DNA of 64,000 nucleotides from B69-G16 sp964501905. GTDB taxonomy: Archaea; Thermoproteota; Thermoprotei; Thermofilales; B69-G16. The stretch's first letter is position 1, and each line of letters opens with the position of its first letter. The stretch is taken from positions 21,594 through 85,593 of the forward strand of contig CAZCTW010000009.1 of NCBI GenBank assembly GCA_964501905.1. The letters run 5' to 3'. Under the pieces are notes generated by a model. That model saw nothing but the letters and a program-made list of their open reading frames with translations. It searched no databases and was not told the origin of the DNA. The translations under genes were made by a program, and so were the position numbers. Shown one piece after another: positions 55,054-63,880 of the stretch.

Positions 55054-55359
55054 GAGAGATGAGATTTTTTCTTCGATAATTTCCTCGGCTTTTTCCTCAT
55101 CAACTTTTCCCATCTCGTTGAGAGGGAGTTTCGTTAAGACGTGGACTATATCTCCGTTTTCCAGCTCTAAGAATACTTGTGGTATATCGGTTCCTCCCAG
55201 TTCATCCTTTTCTCCATATTTCTTAAGAAACATCCAATCTTCTTCTCTTTCTTCAACTTCTATATTATGTTTCTCGGAAATCTTATGAACTATTTTTAGA
55301 ATTCTAGTACTTAACGGTGCCCATTTAGCAGTAACCACGATGATTTTCTTTATTCTCAT
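55048..55359 (-). CDS. Thioredoxin-fold protein without CxxC
   Basis: 103 aa with the beta-alpha-beta start IIVVTAKWAPLSTRILKIV, the cis-Pro IPQVFLELENGDIV and the final helix of a thioredoxin/glutaredoxin fold. The active-site pair is replaced (AKWAPLST), so it is not a redox enzyme. Convergent with polB with a 6-base overlap. Role unknown. Confidence 0.6.
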   Translation of the reverse strand: MRIKKIIVVTAKWAPLSTRILKIVHKISEKHNIEVEEREEDWMFLKKYGEKDELGGTDIPQVFLELENGDIVHVLTKLPLNEMGKVDEEKAEEIIEEKISSLL

Positions 55360-55514
55360 TTTTGCACCTCTTGCTCTCCCCTCACTTCTGTTATATAAAA
55401 CTTGCGCAGGTATTAGTTCATATCAATTCCTATCTAAGTCATTTCGTGTTTCAGCTACTATTGAGAAGATAAATTTTTATTCTCAAATCGATAACATCCT
55501 AATATAGTAATACT

Positions 55515-55619
55515 ATGCGATATGAAGAGATATTAATTGGAGAGGAGTTAGCATTAAAATTTAAATATCCGATAGAGGAGATATTAGTGTCGATGCAAAA
55601 CCGTTTTTTAGTTAGGTGA
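55515..55619 (+). CDS. 34-aa putative coupled peptide before the VIT-like gene
   Basis: ATG CGA TAT GAA... gives MRYEEILIGEELALKFKY and ends in LVR with TGA overlapping the GTG start of the VIT-like gene. The codon use is normal, with no conserved family. An AAATTTTTATTC element about 40 bases upstream could be a TATA region. It may be a leader peptide. Confidence 0.35.
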   Translation: MRYEEILIGEELALKFKYPIEEILVSMQNRFLVR

Positions 55620-56269
55620 AAAATGAGTTGGGAAACACCTCGTCGCTTAGCAAGAAAGTAACGAATCTAGTGAAGACAATTTATGAAAAAGTTGAAACCT
55701 TGCAAGATTACCTTTCTGCTACTGAAGCTATGGGAATATTGAGACGTTACATGGTAATGAATTCTTTTGATGGGGCTTTAACTATGCTGGGCTTTATAAC
55801 AGGTTCCTATGCAGCGGGGGGTAGGGATCCTCGTATAATACTTAGTGCGGGAATAAGCGCTAGCTTAGCTATGGGTTTGTCAGGTTTTATAGGCGCCTTA
55901 ATTACAGAGAAAGCTGAAAGGGAAAAAAAGATGAAAGAGTTAGAAAGGGTACTATTTGCAAACTTAAAGGGTTCATATATTGATAAGGCAGCTAAAGTCA
56001 CTGTGATTTCGGCTGCTATAGTTGATGCATTAGCGCCGGCTATTGCAGCTCTTATTTCAGCATTGCCTTTAGTCTTCGCCCTTTATGGGTTAGTGAGTTT
56101 CGATTTAGCTGTGACGTCGTCAATATTGCTAACTTTAGGTTTTATATTCATGCTAGGTTTTTATCTAGGGAAAGTATCTGGTGGTCAACCATGGAAGTAT
56201 GGACTCTACATGTTAGCCGCGGGTTTTCTCTTATCTCTGATCTCTAATAGCATAGGCTTAATGAGGTGA
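55616..56269 (+). CDS. VIT1/CCC1-like metal transporter-type membrane protein
   Basis: 217 aa with about 5 membrane helices; the start RRYMVMNSFDGALTMLGFITGSYAAG is like the first helix of vacuolar iron/manganese transporters, and a charged helix (TEKAEREKKMKELERVL) follows the second membrane helix as in VIT proteins. The start is GTG, overlapping the short peptide gene. Next gene is a DUF211 protein. Substrate Fe/Mn is inferred from the family. Confidence 0.75.
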   Translation: MKNELGNTSSLSKKVTNLVKTIYEKVETLQDYLSATEAMGILRRYMVMNSFDGALTMLGFITGSYAAGGRDPRIILSAGISASLAMGLSGFIGALITEKAEREKKMKELERVLFANLKGSYIDKAAKVTVISAAIVDALAPAIAALISALPLVFALYGLVSFDLAVTSSILLTLGFIFMLGFYLGKVSGGQPWKYGLYMLAAGFLLSLISNSIGLMR

Positions 56270-56273
56270 TTGA

Positions 56274-56570
56274 GTGGCTAGTGGGTCTACGGCAAATATT
56301 ATGGTTACGAAGTTAATGCTTGATGCTTTAAAGCCCAGGGAAGTTGACTTAATAGAATTAGCTTTAGCTTTGTGCTCTTTAAGTCATGTCGGAACTGTCG
56401 ATATAATTGTGACTGAGGTTGATGCTAAAACCGAGACTATAAAGATAACAGTTAAGGGAGAAGGATTAGAAATAGATGAAGTAATAGAGGAGATAGGAAA
56501 ATATAGCACGGTTGTGAGAAGTATCGATGCAGTAACTGTTATGAAAAAATCTGAGCAGAAAGCCCTATGA
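56274..56570 (+). CDS. DUF211 family protein
   Basis: 98 aa: KLMLDALKPREVDLIELALALC, VTEVDAKTETIKITVKGEG and EIGKYSTVVRSIDAVTV match the small archaeal DUF211 fold. It lies 4 bases behind the VIT-like gene and overlaps the next start by 4 bases (ATGA). DUF211 genes are known to occur near VIT-type genes; a regulatory role of metal transport is inferred. Confidence 0.85.
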   Translation: MASGSTANIMVTKLMLDALKPREVDLIELALALCSLSHVGTVDIIVTEVDAKTETIKITVKGEGLEIDEVIEEIGKYSTVVRSIDAVTVMKKSEQKAL

Positions 56571-57493
56571 GCGGAATCCTAGATTTCCATATCAACCCTC
56601 CATACGTATTCTTTAACGAGCAATCAGTACCATTTGAGAATTCGGACTTTGTAGTACTCGGCGTGCCCATGGATTTAACCTCGTCCTTTCGTCCAGGGTC
56701 CCGTTTTGCCCCTTATAGGATAAGGAAAGTATCCGGCGAACTTGAATCCTACTGTTTTGAAGCACATATAGATTTTGATTCATTAAAAGTATGTGATCTA
56801 GGAGATTTGATAGCGGGACCCGATGTTAACACCACACTTAGAAAACTATCTAGTGTGATTCTGGAAATTGTTAAAAATAACAAGTTTTTCGTTGTTATAG
56901 GGGGAGAACATACTATAACGTTAGGAGAAATTTCAGCATTAATGAATGTATTCGATAAAAAAGTAAAAATTCTAATTCTAGATGCTCATATGGATTTAAG
57001 AGATGAATATCCTCTCGGACTAAAAATCTCCCATGCAACTGTAACGAGAAGAATCGGCGAGAAAATAGGATTTGAAAATATGCTCTTACTGGGAGTAAGA
57101 GCTGCTAGCAAAGAGGAAGTGCGATTTTGCGAAAGCATAGACTTTAAAAAATACCTTACGGCGGAGACTATAATTTCAAATCCCGGCATCCTGAGGGAGT
57201 CGCTAGCTTCTTTTCTAAAACCTGGAGATAATATATTGATCTCAATAGATATAGATGTTTTAGATCCAGCTTTCGCTCCGGGAGTTTCTAATCCTGAACC
57301 TTTAGGTTTATCTCCCCATACAGTGATGGAGGTCTTACGCGAGGCTGTTAACTTCCCAGCTAATATCTTAGGAATTGATGTGGTAGAGGTTTCGCCGCCT
57401 TACGACATTAGTGACACTACATCGTTTATAGCGTCTAGAATAATTAAAAACACGCTGTGCTATGTAGAGCTTAGCAAGAAGAGAGAGGGTTAA
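56567..57493 (+). CDS. speB: Agmatinase/arginase-family ureohydrolase
   Basis: 308 aa. Metal-binding motifs GGEHT (about residue 116), DAHMDLRDE (about 137-145) and SIDIDVLDPAFAPG (about 225-238) define the Mn-dependent ureohydrolases; the start VLGVPMDLTSSFRPGSRFAP is typical. Agmatinase for polyamine synthesis is the most likely activity. Coupled to the DUF211 gene by a 4-base overlap. Confidence 0.88.
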   Translation: MSGILDFHINPPYVFFNEQSVPFENSDFVVLGVPMDLTSSFRPGSRFAPYRIRKVSGELESYCFEAHIDFDSLKVCDLGDLIAGPDVNTTLRKLSSVILEIVKNNKFFVVIGGEHTITLGEISALMNVFDKKVKILILDAHMDLRDEYPLGLKISHATVTRRIGEKIGFENMLLLGVRAASKEEVRFCESIDFKKYLTAETIISNPGILRESLASFLKPGDNILISIDIDVLDPAFAPGVSNPEPLGLSPHTVMEVLREAVNFPANILGIDVVEVSPPYDISDTTSFIASRIIKNTLCYVELSKKREG

Positions 57494-57675
57494 ATGGCTT
57501 TGATTTTCTTGTATACGGCGGATCTCTTCTTATAAACTATTTTGTATCCACAATATGGGCATTGTGTACGTTGATATTCGAGGTCGGGAAGAAGTCTCAT
57601 TTCTTCTCTGTAAAATTCCTTTCCACACTTAGCACAGATGTATATTGCATCGTTGCTTCTTCTTTCGCTCTCCAT
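57490..57675 (-). CDS. rpoP: DNA-directed RNA polymerase subunit P (Rpo12)
   Basis: 61 aa with zinc cysteines C14, C17, C39 and C42 (YICAKCGKEF and QCPYCGYKIVYKKR) and the ending VYKKIKAI typical of RpoP/Rpb12. The N-terminal extension and the loop between the cysteine pairs (21 residues) are longer than usual. Convergent with the agmatinase gene, 4 bases overlapped. Confidence 0.9.
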   Translation of the reverse strand: MESERRSNDAIYICAKCGKEFYREEMRLLPDLEYQRTQCPYCGYKIVYKKRSAVYKKIKAI

Positions 57676-57802
57676 ACTCTTACCCTTCCGAGGCTCTAAC
57701 TTATAACTTTAACGTTCACCTCCGGTAATTTGGAAATCCCTGCTTTAGCGCACCCGAATAACCTTAAAGGTTATTAATAGGTTGTAAGATAGAGTCTCGA
57801 GT

Positions 57803-60800
57803 GTGAGATGCTTGAGAGCGATCTTTAAAAACCTGTGTCCCAACTGTGGAGGCGAAATCGACGATACACGCTTAGAATTAAAGCTTCCATGCAAATCGTG
57901 CCTTCCTCTTCCACTCGAGAGACTTGAAAGATTGAAAAATGAAACAAATGAACTAGAATTCCTAGAAAAAATAGCGGAAGAGCTTGAGAAAATAGGTAAA
58001 CTTCAAAAATACAAGGATCTGGTCGAGTTAGAGAAGCAGGTCGCAGAGCTAAACAAACTGTTTAAAAAGATTCTTGGAAACGACATGTGGAGCGCTCAGA
58101 GAACTTGGGCTAGACGTATTTTCCAGAATAAAAGTTTTTCAATATTAGCACCTACAGGAGTTGGGAAAACAGTTTTTGCAATTATAATGTCCTTGTACAT
58201 GGCTACGAAAAAGAAGAAGACTTACCTAGTTCTTCCAACAACGCTTTTAGTAAAACAGGTGTACGAGAAAGCAGTGAACTTTGCCGAAAAAGTTGGGATG
58301 AAAGATATTTCCATAATTGCGTATTACACTGGCCTTAAACCTTCAGAGAAGAAGAGCGTACTAGAAAATATTAAAAGTGGAAATTTCGACGTCTTAATAA
58401 CAACCTCTCAGTTTCTACTAAGAAGATTTGAATATTTTTCAGGTATAAAATTCGATTTAGTAGTAGTGGATGACGTTGATGCCATTCTAAAGTCCTCCAA
58501 GTCTGTGGATAAAGTCTTAATACTATTAGGATTTGACCAAGAAATCATCAACGATGCATCGAGGCTAGTATTATTAAAACGGAAAATAGCAATGGCCTTA
58601 AGATCTAAAAAAGAAGTGCCGGAAGACTTGGAAAGAGAATTTAAAGAATTAAACGAGAAAATAAGCAGTTACTTAGACAAAAACAGGGATAAGTTGGGGT
58701 GTCTGATAGTTTCCACGGCTACAGGGCGTCCTAGAGGATTGAGAGTGAAGTTATTCCGCGAACTTCTAGGATTCGAAATAGGTTCTAGATCAGAATTCCT
58801 CAGGAATATATCTGATCTTTATGTACCAGTTGAAAGAGATATGTTAGATCACATTCTCGAATTAACCCGTAAACTTGGTAGTGGAGGCTTGATTTTTGTT
58901 CCTGTGAGCAGGGGAATAGAATACGCTAATCTCATCGCGAAAATACTTAATGATAACGGCGTAAAAGCAGCCGTGGTTCACGCTAAGGAGAAGAAAGCCA
59001 TAGATGAGTTCACAGAGGGAAAGCTCGATGTCCTAGTTGGCGTAGCGATTTACTATGGTCTACTCGTTAGGGGATTAGATCTACCCCACGTGGTAAGGTA
59101 TGCGATATTTGCCGGAGTGCCCCATTTTAGATTTTCGCTAGACGTAGAAGAAGCGTTGCCTAGCAGGTTGCTACAGGTATCACTTAATATCAGAGATTGC
59201 GTAGAGCAGAGGGAAAGAGAAAAACTCGATAGAATAACCAGCAAGTTACGAACTATTTTTAACGATCTTAGCTATGGTGAAGTTATCCTATTAAATGAAG
59301 CTATAAGAACCGGAAAGGCTGTCAGCGGCAAGTTAAAGTACGCTCTAAGCTTAGTGCTTCAGCTACGCGATATGTTAAAGGATTTATTAAGCAGAGAAAG
59401 TGTGAGACAGCGCCTCGCCTCCATGCCATTAATATCTTTGAAAGAAGTGGAGGGTAAATTATATATTTACATCCCAGACGCTATGACATATCTCCAAGCT
59501 TCGGGAAGGACTTCCAGACTCTTTGCCGGAGGCCTTTCTAAAGGCGTTTCTATAGTACTGGTAGATGATGAAAAATTGTTTAATGGATTAACTAGGCAGA
59601 CCAGATGGTACAGCGATGAAGTTGAATGGCATAAATTAAGTGAAGTCGATTTAGATGCGTTATTAAAGGAAGTTGACAGAGATAGAGAGCAGATCAGGTT
59701 ACTGATGGAAGGAAAGCTGCAATTAAAAGTAAGAGATCTGGTGAAGACAGCATTAGTGATAGTCGAGAGCCCAAGCAAGGCGAAAACTATTGCTAGCTTT
59801 TTCGGGAAACCTTCAAGGAGGAAGGTAGGAAGACAGGTTGTTTACGAGGTTAGTTGTGGCGATTATATACTTGATATTACTGCAAGTAAAGGGCATGTTT
59901 TCGATCTGGTAACAAAAGAGGGCTACTACGGAGTTATGGTGTATGATGGAAACTTTGTGCCTTTATATACGACAATAAAAAGATGTAAAAAATGCGGAAC
60001 CCAGTTTACAGACCAGGATAAATGTCCAGCATGTAAATCTACGTTATACACAGACCAATTCGACGTACTAGCTAGCTTGATAGGATTAGCTAATGAATCC
60101 GACTACGTTTTCCTAGCGACAGACCCCGACACCGAAGGCGAGAAAATAGCCTGGGATCTCTCCATGGCTCTATCGCCATACACGCGTAAAATCCTTAGAA
60201 TAGAATTCCACGAGGTCACTAGAAAAGCTTTCCTAAACGCATTAGCCAAGCCTAAAACTATAAGCATGAACTACGTAGACGCTCAATTAGTTAGAAGGAT
60301 AGAGGATAGGTGGATAGGTTTCGCGTTAAGCCGTAAATTATGGGATCATTTCGGTAAAAAGTGGTTATCCGCGGGCAGGGTTCAAACGCCCGTTTTAGGG
60401 TGGATTATAAATCGCTACGAAGAATCCAAGAACAGTAAGAAGACGGTGTTCATCGTTAGAATTCCAGATTCAATGATCTTTGTCTTCGACAATATCTCTT
60501 TAAACGGTCGTAAACCACGAGAAATTGTAGAAAAAATAAAGAATTCAAAACTCAAAATCACCAATGTCAGATACGAGGAGGAGGAGATCGCTCCGCCGCC
60601 TCCATTTTCCACCGATACCATGCTGAGGGAAGCCGCTAGATTTTTAAAAATAGGAGTTGACGAGATTATGCGTTTAGCTCAGGATCTCTTCGAAATTGGT
60701 TTAATAACTTATCACAGAACAGACAGTATAAGGGTATCTGCTACTGGCCAAAGAATAGCCGCGAATTACATCGGAGAAGTGTTTGGGAAGGAGTTCATAG

Positions 60801-61489
60801 TTTCTAGAGAGTGGAGTAGTGAAGGAGCGCACGAGTGTATACGACCTACAAGACCTATTGACGGCGAGAAGTTGAGGAACCTGCTTAGCCAGGGGCTTCT
60901 AGTTGTCACTAAGCCTTTAACTCGCTATCATTTTGTGCTCTATGACTTAATATTTAGGAGATTTATAGCCAGTCAGATGGTGAAGGCTAAAGCATTAAAG
61001 CAGATACTGGAGGTAACTGTGCTTGATGCTAAGAAGGAGTACAGCGGCTATGTTGATATTCTAGATCCCGGATTTACCCTAGTCTATAGGCCGTTTACGT
61101 TAATGAAAAAATTAAAAGTCGGGGAATATGATGTTGTCGATGTAGAGTATAAGAGGATAGTATCAATACCACTATACTCGCAAGCCGATATAGTGCAGCT
61201 AATGAAAGAGAAAGAAATAGGCCGGCCATCTACATATGCTAAAATTATACGAACTCTTTTCGAGAGACATTATGTGCTTTCTTCTAAACGCGGAAAACTT
61301 ATACCTACAAAACTGGGGATTTCGGTCTACGAGTTCCTTAAGGAAAACTACAGAGATTTTATCTCTGAAGAGAGAACGAGGATTGTGGAAAGGATAATGG
61401 ATGAAATAGCCGATGGAAAAATTAACTACCAGAAAGCCTTACTTGAGTTCTACGAGGAAATACGCATGGTTGATGAAGGTCAGCTATAG
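57803..61489 (+). CDS. rgy: Reverse gyrase
   Basis: 1228-aa protein that adds positive supercoils to DNA using ATP, the marker gene of hyperthermophiles. N-terminal zinc finger (CPNCGG...CKSC), helicase-like half with Walker A APTGVGKT (about residue 117), VVDDVDAI Walker B type and SGRTSRLFAGG motif VI; then topoisomerase IA half: VESPSKAKTIASFF (about 653), a second zinc finger CKKCGTQF...CPACKS, ATDPDTEGEKIAW and the active tyrosine in LITYHRTDSIRVS (about 969). Start is GTG. Confidence 0.97.
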   Translation: MRCLRAIFKNLCPNCGGEIDDTRLELKLPCKSCLPLPLERLERLKNETNELEFLEKIAEELEKIGKLQKYKDLVELEKQVAELNKLFKKILGNDMWSAQRTWARRIFQNKSFSILAPTGVGKTVFAIIMSLYMATKKKKTYLVLPTTLLVKQVYEKAVNFAEKVGMKDISIIAYYTGLKPSEKKSVLENIKSGNFDVLITTSQFLLRRFEYFSGIKFDLVVVDDVDAILKSSKSVDKVLILLGFDQEIINDASRLVLLKRKIAMALRSKKEVPEDLEREFKELNEKISSYLDKNRDKLGCLIVSTATGRPRGLRVKLFRELLGFEIGSRSEFLRNISDLYVPVERDMLDHILELTRKLGSGGLIFVPVSRGIEYANLIAKILNDNGVKAAVVHAKEKKAIDEFTEGKLDVLVGVAIYYGLLVRGLDLPHVVRYAIFAGVPHFRFSLDVEEALPSRLLQVSLNIRDCVEQREREKLDRITSKLRTIFNDLSYGEVILLNEAIRTGKAVSGKLKYALSLVLQLRDMLKDLLSRESVRQRLASMPLISLKEVEGKLYIYIPDAMTYLQASGRTSRLFAGGLSKGVSIVLVDDEKLFNGLTRQTRWYSDEVEWHKLSEVDLDALLKEVDRDREQIRLLMEGKLQLKVRDLVKTALVIVESPSKAKTIASFFGKPSRRKVGRQVVYEVSCGDYILDITASKGHVFDLVTKEGYYGVMVYDGNFVPLYTTIKRCKKCGTQFTDQDKCPACKSTLYTDQFDVLASLIGLANESDYVFLATDPDTEGEKIAWDLSMALSPYTRKILRIEFHEVTRKAFLNALAKPKTISMNYVDAQLVRRIEDRWIGFALSRKLWDHFGKKWLSAGRVQTPVLGWIINRYEESKNSKKTVFIVRIPDSMIFVFDNISLNGRKPREIVEKIKNSKLKITNVRYEEEEIAPPPPFSTDTMLREAARFLKIGVDEIMRLAQDLFEIGLITYHRTDSIRVSATGQRIAANYIGEVFGKEFIVSREWSSEGAHECIRPTRPIDGEKLRNLLSQGLLVVTKPLTRYHFVLYDLIFRRFIASQMVKAKALKQILEVTVLDAKKEYSGYVDILDPGFTLVYRPFTLMKKLKVGEYDVVDVEYKRIVSIPLYSQADIVQLMKEKEIGRPSTYAKIIRTLFERHYVLSSKRGKLIPTKLGISVYEFLKENYRDFISEERTRIVERIMDEIADGKINYQKALLEFYEEIRMVDEGQL

Positions 61490-61498
61490 GTGATTGAC

Positions 61499-62011
61499 GT
61501 GCGGGGGGCGTATATAGGAAGATTTCAACCTTTCCATTATGGACATTTAGCTGCATTAAAGTGGATATTGAAAAGAGAGAGGGAAGTAGTTCTTGTAATA
61601 GGTAGCGCGCAATATTCTCACGCAATAAAAAATCCATTTACCTTAGGCGAGCGTATAGAAATGATATGGAGTGTATTGAAAAAGGAAGGATTTCTAGATA
61701 GGGTAATTATTGTGGGCGTTCCCGACACCGATGGACAGCATAGCCTTTGGGTAAGGTTAGTAGAAACTTACGCACCGCCATTTGATAACGTTTACAGTAA
61801 CGATCCTTTAACAAGGCTCCTCTTCGAAGAAGCCGGATACAGAGTTTTTTCAATACCATTTTTCGAGAGGGAAAAATACAGTGCTACAAATGTCCGAAAG
61901 CTTATAGTCAGCGGTGAGAAATGGGAGGATTTAGTTCCAGAACCGGTGGCTGAGATAATAAAAAATATAAGGGGCGATGAACGTTTGAGGAAGCTCTATG
62001 GTCAGGTCTAA
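61499..62011 (+). CDS. nadM: Nicotinamide-nucleotide adenylyltransferase (NadM)
   Basis: 170 aa from GTG (RGAYIGRFQPFHYGH): the GRFQPFHYGH nucleotidyltransferase motif and the later SATNVRKLIVSGEKWEDLVP give NadM, which makes NAD from NMN and ATP. A GTG 3 codons earlier (61,490), adjacent to the rgy stop, is the alternative start; the site GGTGAT lies before the chosen one. Transcribed with rgy. Confidence 0.9.
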   Translation: MRGAYIGRFQPFHYGHLAALKWILKREREVVLVIGSAQYSHAIKNPFTLGERIEMIWSVLKKEGFLDRVIIVGVPDTDGQHSLWVRLVETYAPPFDNVYSNDPLTRLLFEEAGYRVFSIPFFEREKYSATNVRKLIVSGEKWEDLVPEPVAEIIKNIRGDERLRKLYGQV

Positions 62012-62299
62012 CTATTCGACGAGTATATTTTCCGGGTTAAAACCTAACTCTATTAGAAGCTCTTTAGCCTTGTATCTATGATCTCCCTGAAGCTCGATGC
62101 GACCGTTTTTAGCTGTTCCGCCGCATGCAAGTTTGCTTTTAAGCTTCGCCGCGAGGTCATATAAATCTACGCTTTTATCGTCGAAACCTTCCAGTATGGT
62201 GACGTCTTTTCTCCTCTTTCTGCGCTCTAATCTTATCTTTATCAGTTGTTGCTCTCTAAATACGTCCCTAAAGATCTCGTCTAGCAGATTGCTGCTCAT
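62012..62299 (-). CDS. Translation initiation factor aIF1 (SUI1)
   Basis: 95 aa. RRKRRKDVTILEGFDDKSVDL, KLKSKLACGGTAKNGRIELQGDH and the end AKELLIELGFNPENILVE match SUI1/eIF1. It controls start-codon choice on the small subunit. Convergent with nadM, the two stop codons adjacent. Confidence 0.94.
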   Translation of the reverse strand: MSSNLLDEIFRDVFREQQLIKIRLERRKRRKDVTILEGFDDKSVDLYDLAAKLKSKLACGGTAKNGRIELQGDHRYKAKELLIELGFNPENILVE

Positions 62300-62395
62300 C
62301 CTCTCCCATATTCTTTTTTAGGTTGCAGATATTCTATAATATTGGCAGGATATATATTTTGCCTCGTTAACTTGATATGTTCAACGCGTCGGCGA

Positions 62396-62499
62396 CGGGC
62401 CCGCCGGGATTCGAACCCGGGACCACCGGCTTTCCCCCAGCGACCGGAGGCCTATGCCTCTTTTTGGTCGGCACCCTGTCCAAGCTAGGCAACGGGCCC
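62396..62499 (-). tRNA. tRNA-Arg (CCG) with two introns
   Basis: Acceptor GGGCCCG/CGGGCCC with G73. Intron 1 (17 bases, 62,452-62,468) lies at 29/30 in the anticodon stem: exon GTGC pairs with intron GCAT, bulges CGA and AGG. Intron 2 (12 bases, 62,432-62,443) lies at the canonical 37/38 site: exon CTCC pairs with GGGG, bulges GGT and AAA. Removing both gives stem CCGGC/GCCGG and loop CTCCGGA with anticodon CCG. Without splicing no cloverleaf forms. Confidence 0.85.
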
Positions 62500-62612
62500 T
62501 AATGTTTTCGGATGTTAGCATGCATTTATATTTTGCGGGGTTGGACTTGCCCAGCACTTCAGAATCTCTAGTTTATTTTGTGGAATTTCTATGCATTTCT
62601 TATTGTGGAGTT

Positions 62613-62744
62613 CTAATAGTTTGCGGCATATATTTTTGCCTCGTTGCAATAGAACTCTAATCTCCACGTCCTTTTCGCTTTCCAAATTTTCTTATTTTTA
62701 CCTAAAATATGCAATAATTTGTTCAGCTTTTCCTTTTTTTCCAT
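62613..62744 (-). CDS. Short basic open frame after the LAGLIDADG gene
   Basis: 43 codons (MEKKEKLNKLLHILGKNKK, ending EAKIYAANY). It is Lys-rich like the LAGLIDADG protein and lies 90 bases downstream of it, so it may be a remnant of a longer C-terminal region or a chance frame. Nothing else was found in 62,500-62,833. Confidence 0.25.
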   Translation of the reverse strand: MEKKEKLNKLLHILGKNKKIWKAKRTWRLEFYCNEAKIYAANY

Positions 62745-62833
62745 AGAACGTTATGACTAGCTTTTCTTTCTAATTCTTATTATTGGATTGAAGACTGAAT
62801 TATTCTTCTGCACTTTTTTATTTCTGTTTTTCT

Positions 62834-63727
62834 TTATTCCTTTTTTGTATTTTTTGATTTTTTAAGATACGTCTTTAGTTTTTCTTCTTTTATTTTTTTC
62901 TTCGTATTCCCTTTCTTCTTATTTTTGTTCTTGTATTTCAGTAGTATATTTAATCTCTTTTTTCTCTCTTCATGAAGCATAAACGAGATAGTCTTTGAAA
63001 GAAGTTTATAATCCTTTATTACAAACCTATATGATTTGCTATCCTTTCTTTCTTTTCCTTTTACTTTCAATTTTTTTATGATATTTAAAATAATTTGTCT
63101 TTTCTTTTTCCCATAACAAATATGGACCTCTTTTCCCCTTCTTTTTCCTACAATTACCGTTCCGTCACCATCGAGCATTCCCGCAATAACCGCGGGAACG
63201 CTTAATTTTTCTTTTTTAAAAATTGCTTTGCTTGGAACGTAAATAAAGATTCTTGGCTTTATCTTTCTCTTTTTCGTCATCCAGGGGTAGTGAATGGTTA
63301 CCGAGCCTTGCCGGTAAGCCTTCAAAACTATTTTTATAAGTTGTGAAGTTGTAGAGCTATAGAGTACACTATTACGTGTTCTATGTCCGTCCGTTATCTC
63401 CAGTCCGTAGAGATAAGATATGCTAGCTGGTGGAGATCCTGTACATTGTACGATAATCCTTCCAAAGAGTCTTCTGTAAATTCTGTAAGCTCTCCTTTTT
63501 AGAGCATTTGTTTTCTTATCTTCTTCACTTATAGCCAATTCTTCTAAACGTATTCTTAGAAGGTTTGCGGTAATATTATAGCTTTTTAAAGCTCTCTCAA
63601 AAAGCCACATAGTAAAATCTTCTATCTCATCTTCTTTTATTTCAATCTTGTAGACTGGTATTACATTTTCTTTTATCCTAGAATATCCTTCAAACCTTAG
63701 TCTTTTCTCAAAGTCTTTCACTCTCAA
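62834..63727 (-). CDS. LAGLIDADG homing endonuclease-like protein
   Basis: 297 aa with a clear motif VIAGMLDGDGTVIV (near residue 180) and a weaker earlier SYLYGLEITDGH (about residue 108); the C-terminus is a long Lys-rich helix. The start is TTG overlapping the TGA of a short upstream gene. No intron host was visible in the window: the 5' flank is a GC-rich hairpin region that leaves the window at 64,000. May be free-standing like the gene at 20 kb. Confidence 0.75.
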   Translation of the reverse strand: MRVKDFEKRLRFEGYSRIKENVIPVYKIEIKEDEIEDFTMWLFERALKSYNITANLLRIRLEELAISEEDKKTNALKRRAYRIYRRLFGRIIVQCTGSPPASISYLYGLEITDGHRTRNSVLYSSTTSQLIKIVLKAYRQGSVTIHYPWMTKKRKIKPRIFIYVPSKAIFKKEKLSVPAVIAGMLDGDGTVIVGKRRGKEVHICYGKKKRQIILNIIKKLKVKGKERKDSKSYRFVIKDYKLLSKTISFMLHEERKKRLNILLKYKNKNKKKGNTKKKIKEEKLKTYLKKSKNTKKE

Positions 63728-63837
63728 ATCCCTGGAGCAGTTTTAGACAAAACACCGGAGAGGGTTTTTCTAGAAAATCTATAATTAAGATGCACGTTCT
63801 GTAAAACAGACCTTGTTAGCTTCCAGGCCTTTACCAT
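63724..63837 (-). CDS. 37-aa basic peptide before the LAGLIDADG gene
   Basis: MVKAWKLTRSVLQNVHLNY to TAPGI, with GGAGGTG 4-5 bases before the ATG and its TGA overlapping the TTG of the endonuclease gene. Strong ribosome-binding site and coupling favour translation; the peptide may simply serve to couple the downstream gene. Confidence 0.45.
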   Translation of the reverse strand: MVKAWKLTRSVLQNVHLNYRFSRKTLSGVLSKTAPGI

Positions 63838-63880
63838 ACCAGCACCTCCATTAAATCACCTCCTTCGCTGTACTCCCTCG

